A DNA stretch of 64,000 nucleotides, from NCBI RefSeq assembly GCF_035046485.1, contig NC_085137.1:2705977-2769976 (forward strand). Direction: 5' to 3'. The DNA is from Aedes albopictus (Eukaryota; Arthropoda; Insecta; Diptera; Culicidae). The position numbers were made by a program, and so were the translations under genes. Under the pieces are notes generated by a model. It was not told where the DNA came from. It saw nothing but the letters and a program-made list of their open reading frames with translations, and did not search any database. Positions 55,850 to 64,000 of the stretch are shown in pieces. Every line of letters begins with the position of its first letter. Within the stretch, counting starts at the first letter, position 1.

Positions 55850-56924
55850 CAGAGCAAGGTGGGGCAATATTTCGACCGAGGTGAAAATTCAATTATTTGA
55901 AAACCGGAGCAGATAAAAATAAATAAATACCTGATTCTACCATCAACTAAATCATTCTACCATCAATGAGCTGAAACTGTGCTGAACAAAGTAACGCCAA
56001 ATGTCTTCTCAATTTTGAGTTACAACACGCTTTACATGTGTGCATCTATTTTTTTATCTGTATTAGCGAGATTTTTAGCCCTAGGCTAATTCATCTCGGG
56101 ACCCGCGCTTTCCTTCCCTTCCGAAGGAAGAACTCACATTTTGTGAGTTTGTCGGGAGTGGGATTCGAACCCAGGTCTTCGGCGTGATAGTCAAGTGTTC
56201 TAACCATCTAACCAGGTCCGCATCTAATTCGAACTCTTGCCCTACTACTGGGGCAAAAGTTGGAATCTGGTGTTTGTCTAATTCCGGTAAGCGTAGTAAA
56301 ATATTTGGCACTTAATTAATAGGAATGCCTGAAACCAATCAACATTAAATCAAATTTTGATGTTGGATGTGGAATACACTTTAAAGTTCTGGATTTTACT
56401 TTAGGGTTAAATTTACCACACAAAAAATTATAGTTTTCCGCCAAATTCAAGTAAAACGGCAACTTTGATCAATTTATCTCACTAATTCTATCATTCTTAG
56501 AGATCATATGTACATTTTTTAGCATTTTAGGGTTTTATCTGAAGTTGCCCCACAATTCGAACTTTTGCCCCATGATGTGTGAAATAGGACTTCCAAATCT
56601 ATTTTTCAAAAAGTTATACATGATAAAGCATCTTTAAAATATACCTAGTTACACTCCAAGATAAAAAAAATACTTCGAATTCGAGTTCATTGCGATTCCA
56701 ATCCATGCGTTCGAAGGACCATCACAAATTACAATTTTTTGATCAAAACCCAACATTTCGTCATAACTTTTCGAAATATCAATAAATTTTCATAATTTCG
56801 GAGTGGAAGACTCTTGTTCAAAAAAGCTTTGAACACCCGAAAGAAATAATTTCAATTGAGCTCAAAATCTTAAAAAAGATACTGTTGCCCCACTCGAACT
56901 TTTGCCTTACTCTACTCTAAGGCT
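55850..56924. mobile_element. Putative element with iterated GGGGCAA/TTGCCCC words, SINE inside
   Basis: Left AGAGCAAGGTGGGGCAATAT and right CGAACTTTTGCCTTACTCTA are roughly inverse. CGAACTCTTGCCCTAC (56230), ACTGGGGCAAAAGTT (56247), TTGCCCCACAATTCGAACTT (56544) and TTGCCCCACTCGAACTTTTG (56886) repeat the theme. No firm TSD, so the limits are tentative. Confidence 0.55.
56049..56219 (-). mobile_element. Compact tRNA-derived SINE (Asp-like head), 7-bp TSD
   Basis: On the minus strand: A-box TGGTTAGATGGTTAG, a loop CTATCAC (Asp-like ATC anticodon) and B-box GGTTCGAATCC. A short body follows with the hairpin CTCACAAAATGTGAG and CTAGGGCTAAAAATCTCG, then an ACAGATAAAAAAA tail. GCATCTA is duplicated at 56042-56048 and 56220-56226. 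It is 171 bp. A 5'-truncated relative is at 32900-33017. Confidence 0.9.
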
Positions 56925-58484
56925 GAAAGTGCAACAGTTCTGGTTGCTGATTTTTCGATTGCTGAAAGCATTCGGTGTGTACAAACTGGCACAATCATAA
57001 GTCGTAGAAATATCATCTGCATCATACTGTTATGCTCCCCTAATGAGCGTTCCCCCTTGGCTGCCAACGAGAGCATGTAGCTATTTCGTCTTCAAAATTC
57101 ACACTCATCTAAATTGCTCCATTAATTTCTGCGTTTACATGGAATCTACCACACCACCGTCTGCTGTCCTGGGGAATGTTGTTGGAGAAATTTAAGTCAA
57201 AAATGTCTGGAAATTAAAATGTTAACTCGTGCCTCGTGCTAAACTATACGTGTGAATACCCGACTAATTTGATTCATGCAAGCATGTGTGCTATATAGTG
57301 TGTGCCATAAATGTTACGGATCATGTGCTTTCAAAACTGCATTGTTTTTTTTTCTTCTAAATAGGTATAGGCGGTAAATGAAACATATTTTTTTTTTTAA
57401 ATTATCCCGAAGCATTCCATTCTCACCTTCGGTATAGTGAGGACTTCAATATTCTGAATGTAAGTGTGTCACGCAACGTCATCTTATCTGCGTAATGATC
57501 TTCATTTATTGCCTGGCACCCCATAGTATTATGACATTCAGCTTACTGCCGCAAATAAATTACCCATCATTGCCGTTATCAATTAGCCGCTTCGCGGGTA
57601 TTGACAGTTGTCTTTAGCGTCCTGATGGGAAGAAAGGGTGCACTTCCGAAGCGAGGCGTATCCCGTTATCGTAAATCACAATAATGCTGGTGGGTTATAT
57701 CACATGTCGTATCTTCATCTTTCCACACAACAAGCCTGACGAAAATTCAATCTTGTTGGATTTGGTTTTCGTATCTTTGTCGATAATAAATAATATCGAA
57801 AAATTGAAATTTTACAACCGTTTTGGAACCAGTCGGAAAAGCTCACAACCGTAGCTGCAGTGAACCGGAGCCGGCAGTGAATATTGATGTTTCCATTTAT
57901 TATACATTTCTATTCAATAAAATCGGTGTTTTTTTTTCTATTTTCTTCCATACGACGGGAGTGGATGGTACATTGCATCCAACGCGGTCATGTCATAGTA
58001 GTAAACGAATAGCGATATGTCGCGGGCTTCATTCGCAATTCCAAATCCAATATGTGTACTGACGATGATGTATGTGATATATGGAGCTGATGTAGGTTAT
58101 TTTTTTCTTGGCGGTCTCGTACGGACGGAGGGTAGCAGACTAGGACTGATATTATGTTTTTATTTATTAAAGGATTTTATACTTTCATTCGCGCTTCACT
58201 GGTTTTGTTCCTTTTGCATTGGGATTATATCAACCCTCTCGCGAAAGGATGCATGCAGAATATGTTTCGTATGTTCGTATATTGAAATTGGATACTAGGT
58301 TGCTAAAATGACGTGTATACGACAAAAACTGATATCCACATTAATTTTTAAAATAAGTAGTTCATCATTAAAGCGTTAAACATTTAATAACCATTCGCCC
58401 GAATAATCAAGGATTTTGAGGTAAACTCATCTCAGACAAAATTTTATAACAAAACACGTAAAAGTTTTAACTCACCTTATAATG
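56925..58484. other. Apparently unique interval
   Basis: No recognised repeat, TIR pair or domain, and the longest frame is 93 codons. It has homopolymer T runs near 57340 and 57390. Nothing can be assigned. Confidence 0.4.
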
Positions 58485-59740
58485 ATGCAAAACATCGAGC
58501 AAAATAATAGCCTATTTCATCATCTACCTGAGGGAAAAGGAAGGAGATAAGGATGGGGATAAGGACAGGTAGGGAAATAGGAAAAAATACCCTGGAAGAG
58601 GGTACTAACGCATAAGCGTTCCACATGGGTTCAAACAGCGCCCTGAAAAGGGCACTGTAATAATGCATAAAGCGTAAAGAGAGCCTATAGCTCTTTACCA
58701 CAGCGGGTTAGGAACAACAGAATATGCTGAATATTCAGGTCTCTGAAGTCAGTTTCACTTAATAAATGTTTACCGAGTACTCGGAAACGCAGTTGCGCGT
58801 AAACTGGACAGTTACATATCAAAACGAAGTTCCATAATCGGATTCACAGCTATCACATGGCGAATAATCAGCAAGCTGATTCGGCAGTCGGCAGTGGCCA
58901 GTCAATGCTTTGACCAAAAGGATGCAATTCTGCTTTGACAGATTTGTAAGATACTTCGCCACCCTTGGAGATGGCTCAGTACAATACAATTTGGTTTGAC
59001 GACATGACTCCAAACTATTCCAGTATTGCTTGTGTTGAGTGGCAGTCCAGGTGTGAATCTGAAGCTTTACCCAACAATTCGATATTGGAATAGCTGGCTC
59101 AGGGCTAACCAACCCAGACAACCAAACATCGTATAAGATGTTGCATAAGATGATAAAGTGGAGGCCATATGCGTGCATGCCTCCATTTAGGCGCATGTAA
59201 AATGTACGTATATCGCCTCCACTTTAATCTTCTTATACGATGACTGGTTTAGTGGGAATGAAGTCATGTGATGCTCCAGTGCGAGCTAACTCATCAACCA
59301 ATTCATTTTCAGCGATGAAAGAATGACCAGGTACCCATACAAGGTAAACAACGTTTGCTGAATTCAGCTCCTCGATTTGAGTTCGACAAGCGATAACTAT
59401 CTTCGACCTGGAGTTGGCCGAAGCAAGTGCTTTAATAGCAGCCTGGCTATCTGAACAGAAGTATATTACTTTGCCCATTACGTGCTGCTGAAGCGCTGAT
59501 TGCACTCCGCACATTAGAGCAAAGATTTCGGCCTGAAAAACGGTGCAGTGTCTACCAAGTGAGTAAGACTGATGCAGCCTTAGCTTACGAGAATAAACAC
59601 CGGCACCTGCTCGACCTTCGGGAAGGGAGCCATCAGTGTCGATGCCGTCTGAAATACTTCTTTCCAGATATCCAGATGTCCACTCTTCCCGGGAAGGAAA
59701 TTTCGTGAAAAATAAGAAAAACTACAAGCAATAGTAAGTG
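58485..59740 (-). pseudogene. LOA/Lian-like LINE copy 2: RNase H, tail, part of 3' UTR
   Basis: Reading leftward: FLPGKSGHLDIWKE, the RNase H segments AEIFALMCGVQSALQQHVMG, CSDSQAAIKAL and VWVPGHSFIAENELVDELAR, then the tail WNSLESCRQTKLYCTEPS and CDSCESDYGTSF. Frameshifts occur near 59640 and 58830, and a ~150-bp foldback splits it at about 59106-59254. The 5' truncation point is near 59740. The 3' UTR diverges near 58490, so the TGATACC end is missing. Inverted relative to copy 1. Confidence 0.88.
59106..59254. mobile_element. MITE inserted in LOA copy 2
   Basis: Arms ACATCGTATAAGATG and its near inverse CTTCTTATACGATGA, then GATAAAGTGGAGGC with GCCTCCACTTTAATCTTC inward. Comparison with copy 1 (base 1230 region) shows that the two flanks should be adjacent, which proves insertion. 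The exact ends and TSD are not resolved. Confidence 0.85.
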
Positions 59741-59864
59741 TTGTGAACCCTATTATAGCTACAGAATCCATCTAATAGTTAGGTAGTAGTGAGCTTGTAA
59801 ATCTAAATAATTGTACGTACACACACATAATGGATTATGACCTTCTCTCTAAAACAAAAGCTCT

Positions 59865-60110
59865 CATTTTTGAGTAGCGCCCATGCCGCACAGGGACTGT
59901 GTTGGAAACACACATTTTTTAAAATTGCTCATACGCTCACATTTTTGCAAAATATCAATATTTTTCGGTATTTGAAGGTGGTTTATAAACCCAGTGAGGT
60001 TGCCATGTCGAAATTATTGCAAAATACATGCTCATGTGAGCGTACGAGCAATTTAAAAAAAATATGTGTCTCCAACACAGTCATGTGCGGCATGGATGTT
60101 TACTAAAAAT
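59865..60110. mobile_element. Foldback MITE with ~75-bp arms
   Basis: CCATGCCGCACAGGGACTGT, GTTGGAAACACACATTTTTT and GCTCATACGCTCACAT have inverse partners at 60020-60095 (ATGTGAGCGTACGAGC, CCAACACAGTCATGTGCGGC). The loop is about 90 bp. No TSD determined. Confidence 0.85.
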
Positions 60111-60298
60111 GTGCAGGCCGAACACATTTTTGAGCGAAGGCGTTTTTGCGTGTTGACAACTTTCACCACACACTCTCCCTCACACAATTATTGTATTGTC
60201 ACACAATGCCCTTTGTTATGCCAGCTATAAAAGACCATACGTCCCCTTTGGTCGGTCTCTTTTGCCGATCGACCACGAATTGCTGAAAGCGCGTCGTA

Positions 60299-60538
60299 CA
60301 CAGTTAGAAAAAATCACCGACTTCGGTAATGTTTTACCGAAATCTCAACCATTAAGTTTGTTTAACAGGAAAAAATCGGTAAAGGTAGCAACTTTTACCG
60401 AAGTTCGTTAGAGTTTGACAGATAAACGATAACATTTTACCGAAATTTGTTTTTTTTTACAGAATTTCGTTAAAAATCCATTACCAAACGCTCAGCAGTT
60501 GAGATTTCGGTAAAAACTACCGAACGCGATTAGCTGTG
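60299..60538. mobile_element. Iterated-TTACCGAA element, copy 2, TA-flanked
   Basis: The ends CACAGTTAG and TTAGCTGTG (inverse CACAGCTAA) are bordered by TA at 60297-60298 and 60539-60540. Words of the type TTTTACCGAAATCTC and TTTCGGTAAAA recur at least six times. It aligns, inverted, to 24454-24678 across the whole length (shared AGAGTTTGACAGATAAACGA). Confidence 0.85.
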
Positions 60539-60782
60539 TATCAAACAGAATGCGAACGACGCGTTTGATCGCCTTCCAGGTAGCAATTGTTCTTCCTCTA
60601 CAAGTGGTTGAGGGAGCGGTGCCTGTATGATAGGCATACAGTTTCAAACAATAAACAAATCGCTTTCGCTCTTCGTACATATGTACAACAGAGATGGTTA
60701 TATTTGAGGTTTAGGGGAAGATGATATAGATCGATGAGATTAGAATTGAACCTTATGACAACTAAGTCGCCGGGTCATTAAT

Positions 60783-60850
60783 TGGCTCGGTAGCTTAGTT
60801 GGTAAAGCACTTGTCTAGCGAATAAGGAGCTGTGGATTTTTTCCCAATTT
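60783..60850 (+). pseudogene. Degenerate tRNA-like sequence
   Basis: GGCTCGGTAGCTTAGTTGGT looks like an acceptor/D arm with a good A box. TTGTCTAGCGAATAAGGAG follows as an anticodon arm. The T arm is damaged (TGGATTTTTTCCC). It shares TCTAGCGAATA with 12126-12200. Not functional. Confidence 0.6.
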
Positions 60851-60949
60851 AACCAATAATTTACCCATCTGTACATATGTACGTTGAGTCATTTGAAATT
60901 CAGAATAGAAGAAGTTCGGTGTTATTCTTTCCACGCGACATTACAAGTT

Positions 60950-61400
60950 TTTGGCGACGAGGATGGGATTCACATCCACAAACACTCAATTTCCTAATCG
61001 CCGCTTGACGCAATGTCGAGAGATGTCGGTTTTTGAGCATTTGGTGAATCCAATTGGAAATCATTGGAGATATACCATGACCCCGTGCGGCTTCCAATAT
61101 GGCATCGAAAGGTACGTTGTCAAAGGCACCCTCGATATGTAAGAAAACACCCAAGCAGGATTGCTTTTCAGCGAAGGCTTTCTCAATATCGTAATCAACT
61201 TTGTGTAAAAGAGTGACAGTGGACTTTCCAGATTGGTAAGCATGTTGGTTCACAAGAAGAGGCACATTGGCCAGATGTGATAATCGACAATGCGCGTTCT
61301 AAGGTCTGAAACTCTTTGCTTCTTCATACGACGCACTACCCACTTTCGGAATAAACTTTACAGTAATATCCCGCCAGGATTTGGGAATATACCTGACGTG
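60950..61400 (-). pseudogene. LINE RT fragment (finger/palm), catalytic Asp altered
   Basis: Minus-strand pieces: RYIPKSWRDITVKFIPKVGS (about 61390-61320), then NQHAYQSGKSTVTLLHKVDY, LGVFLHIEGAFDNVPFDAIL, MISNWIHQMLKNRHL and AAIRKLSVCGC (to about 60960). The order matches RT motifs 1-4 of I/R1/Jockey-type LINEs. The first catalytic Asp, expected in FLDIEGAFDN, is His. A frameshift near 61250 and loss of both ends make it a fossil. Confidence 0.82.
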
Positions 61401-61880
61401 TCCGGACGGACACGGTGGCATTCCGGGCCATTCCGCCGGTCGGAACTCTGCTCAGACAAAGATGGATGCAATGATGCAACCTACTCGTGCGAAATACTTT
61501 ACAAGACTGACGTTTCGTTTCATGCTGATCGCTTCCTTTGTTTTTTTCTATGGTGCATCACGGCTGCTGGATTAAGAAATAGAAGAAAATAAAATAAATA
61601 CAAATGTTTTGCTTAATTTTCCAACAACAATATAAACCACATATACACTGAACAATATTGAACCACAACTTATAATTATCTTTATTTAAAAATAAAAACA
61701 CACAATCAATCATCACTATTGAAATCCTCTTAGTTTTCAACCGCTTTTTTACACCTTTATTAAATCTTTTTTTAGTCTTGGCCAAATTGACATGTAAATC
61801 TCTTTGTTTGTTTTTTTACTTGCATTCCTAAATCCCATTTGGTGATTAGATCCATCTAAGGAAGCTTATCATCATCATCT
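61401..61880. other. Unassigned AT-rich interval
   Basis: No recognisable coding or inverted repeats. It leads into the CATC-rich array. Confidence 0.35.
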
Positions 61881-62032
61881 TTATTATCATTCTTCATTCT
61901 TTACAATCATAACTTATTTTACATTCTACATTCTTCTTCCAAAATCCTATAAATGTACACATCTTTCATCCCAATGTTCTTCATTATCACCATTACCATC
62001 ATCAATATCATCATCATTCATTCCCAAGCAAC

Positions 62033-62189
62033 ACACATGTTACATAAAAGTTACGACAGTGCAAGTTTTGGTTGTATAGAAGTTTATTTTACGTTATTTC
62101 AACACAATGTTGGAATTACGTAAAATAAACTGCTATACAACCAAAACTTGCGCTCTCGTAACTCTATTATAACATGTGTGTTGCTTGGG
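62033..62189. mobile_element. CCCAAGCAAC-ended foldback MITE, ATT-flanked
   Basis: The arms CCCAAGCAACACACATGTTA and TGCAAGTTTTGGTTGTATAG have near-exact inverses to TAACATGTGTGTTGCTTGGG. ATT occurs at 62030-62032 and 62190-62192. The arms are about 70 bp with a very short loop. The terminal 10 bases differ by one from the CCCAAGTAAC elements. Confidence 0.88.
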
Positions 62190-63049
62190 ATTCCTTCATC
62201 CGCCATCCTGCATCCAACCTCCTACACCCTATATCCTATATAATTTGCATTCTTCATCCTATATTTTTCATTCTTCATACTTCATCCTATATTGTCTTTT
62301 TCGTTCATCCTCCATCCTTCATCATCATCATCCTTTATTCGTAATTCTTTATCCTTCATCCTACATCCACAGACAAACAGACGTCTCACTCTACTCACTT
62401 CCCATTGTTTCCTTTTTAAACTGATTGTTCAAATATTCCGTAGTTCGCAAATCGCTCGCTCATGGCGCTCGCATCGTTTTTGCTACTGTTTCACGTTTTC
62501 TCACTACCGCCATCTACTCAGTGGGTTTGCGAACCACAGCGTATTTGGCATTGGGCGATTATGTTTTCGAGACGACGATTTTTTTATCGCATTTTGTTCC
62601 AAGTAATACTTCTGCTTTTCTGTGCTACATCCTTCATCATTCATCCTACATTCTACATACTTCATCCTTTATCTTTCATCCTTCATCTTTCATCCTACAT
62701 ATTACATCGTACATCCTTCATCATAATCATCATCCTCGTCCCATATCCTACATCTTTCATCCTCCTTCATCCTTTATCTTTCATACTTCCTCCTGCATCT
62801 TTCATCTTGCATCCTCCATCCTGCATCCTTCATCTTTTATGTTTCATACTTCATACTTTACCTTTCATTATATATTTTACATCCAACATCCTTAATCATA
62901 ATCGTCATCGTCATCATCATCCTCATCCTTCATCCTACATCCTATATACTAAATCCTTCATTACATATCCTACTTCCTTCATCCTCGATCCTTCTCCTTA
63001 CTTTCTTCATTCTTCACCTTTTATACTTCGCCTTACATCTTTCATCCTA

Positions 63050-63953
63050 CACACCAAAGTTTCTCTTCGTCTTCCAGCAATATTTTTTGCTGAAAGCGTA
63101 TCAGCAATGTGTGTATTTACTGGAGTTCAGCATTTACATTAGTGTTTTACTGATATTCAGCATTGATATTTACTGAATTCGTTTCAGCAATGATGTTTTT
63201 GCTGGTAATCAGCAAACAATTTGACAATTAGCAATCGGTTTAAAATATCACCGAAAATCATCAAAACATATTGCTGAAAGCATAACAGTAATTCATTATC
63301 TTGCTGAAAACCAGCAAATCACTTATCTGTCAAGTTGAAAAGTCAACACCTTTTTTTCACGTTGCGCCACGGCTTTAGTGTTTCCTGCACAAGTTAAAAG
63401 TGTGTTCACCAGCAAGGATTAATTTTTTCAATCGCAAAATCAATCAGAACCAGCTTCACGGGGAGGAGTAATTCATTGGTAAGTACAAATAACTTTCAAA
63501 TTATAGGAGGTGTTCATAATAGTTGTCGTTATTGCAGGAATGGCCCAAGATACGATATTTCCTTGTTGAAGGAATGGCGAACATGTGAGAATGTTTGGCC
63601 GAGGTTACGGCAAGTTCGACGAATATTTTGAAAAATAAAAAGCAATAAAAACATCCTTCATATGTTTATTAATTAGTATTGAGTGAAAACTCGGATTGAT
63701 TTAATAGGTTTCTGGGAATTTGCAGTAATTATGATTACTGGAATACAGCAATATTTTTTGCTAAGTAATTGCTGGTTGATCAGCAAACACGATCGCATAT
63801 TGCTGATTGAACAGCACGACAGCTGTCAATTTGCAAATTATACGTTGCTGGATGATCAGCCAATTTTACTTTGCTGAACGGATTGCTGAAAAAACAGCAC
63901 AAAAAAAAAATCAGCAAAATTTTGCTGACTTCCAGCAATAAAAATTTGGTGTG
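63050..63953. mobile_element. TA element packed with CAGCAA/TTGCTG hexamers
   Basis: CACACCAAAGTTT and AAATTTGGTGTG form the ends. TA lies at 63048-63049 and 63954-63955, and the CATCCTT array resumes on both sides. By eye about ten CAGCAA and ten TTGCTG words are spread through 904 bp, concentrated in the two terminal thirds (e.g. CAATATTTTTTGCTGAAAGC). No transposase frame. Confidence 0.88.
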
Positions 63954-64000
63954 TAAATCCTAGATCCTTCATCCTTCATCCTTAATACTTCATCGCTTAC

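Larger units (their letters stand above)
61881..64000. repeat. CATCCTT/CATCAT-type low-complexity array
   Basis: Variants of TTCATCCT, TACATCC, CATCATCAT and CTTCATCCTTCATCC fill 61881-62031, 62193-62390, 62625-63047 and 63956-64000. Non-repeat stretches are two transposons (62033-62189 and 63050-63953) and an unassigned insert at about 62390-62620. The 156- and 226-codon plus-strand frames here are artefacts (HPSSFIL-type repeats). Confidence 0.88.

Noticed and set aside
62425..63142. Plus-strand frames of 156 and 226 codons rich in HPSSFIL
   Set aside because: Translated CATCCTT low-complexity array. It runs through a non-repeat insert and into a transposon end.

Overview
The window looks like intergenic or intronic DNA from a culicine mosquito, most likely Aedes (Ae. 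aegypti or a close relative). The evidence is the repeat content. There are tRNA-headed SINEs with GAA-type 3' tails (Feilai-like), a LOA/Lian-like LINE with a C-terminal RNase H, RTE-type LINE remnants, and a very dense load of TA-flanked and 8-bp-TSD foldback MITEs. I found no host protein-coding gene, rRNA, CRISPR array or convincing functional tRNA gene. Every recognisable coding stretch belongs to a decayed retrotransposon.

Layout. 0-2 kb: 3' half of a LOA-type LINE (RT end, RNase H, 3' UTR ending in TGATACC repeats). 2.3-4.05 kb: an (AAGT)n microsatellite of about 1.4 kb that carries a TA-flanked MITE. 4-5.9 kb: no gene seen. 5.9-8.1 kb: a dense nest of foldback elements next to an RTE LINE tail. 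9-10.7 kb: a TA-flanked element with CCCAAGTAAC ends. 11.2-12.7 kb: a SINE, a Jockey/CR1-like RT fragment, a tRNA-like sequence and a foldback. 15.9-24.1 kb: two copies of a composite repeat (shared head plus ~150-bp tandem units), each split by later insertions. 25-32 kb: degenerate arrays of TTCCTCCAGGAA-like units, interrupted by a SINE and a 756-bp hAT-type foldback. 32.9-34.2 kb: SINE pieces and foldbacks. 36.6-39.8 kb: a three-level nest ending in a CR1/Loner-like LINE. 40-43.7 kb: a LINE C-terminus with an (AATTAC)n tail, then another CCCAAGTAAC element holding a retroposon with a 25-bp target duplication. 44-51.2 kb: two broken RTE copies separated by about 3.4 kb of apparently unique DNA. 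51.5-56.9 kb: degenerate CCTGAAA repeats, an hAT remnant split by a SINE, and several TA elements with GGGGCATAA-type ends. 58.5-59.7 kb: a second LOA copy in inverted orientation, split by a MITE. 59.9-61.4 kb: two foldbacks, a tRNA-like sequence and an RT fragment. 61.9-64 kb: a CATCCTT-type array hosting two TA/ATT-flanked elements.

The components do not act as a pathway. What the window offers is a readable insertion history: target-site duplications and interrupted arms give the relative order of many insertions. The long low-gene intervals (27.2-29.0, 34.2-36.6, 46.6-50.0, 57-58.4 kb) carry no repeat that I recognise. They are where single-copy regulatory DNA or distant exons of a neighbouring gene would have to be, if present. 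I did not find a credible new biological system. The most unusual items are the retroposon with a 25-bp target duplication and an apparent 5'-UTR/3'-UTR-only structure, the CCCAAGTAAC-ended elements with unrelated interiors, the iterated-hexamer TA elements, and a foldback whose 81-bp arms are identical.
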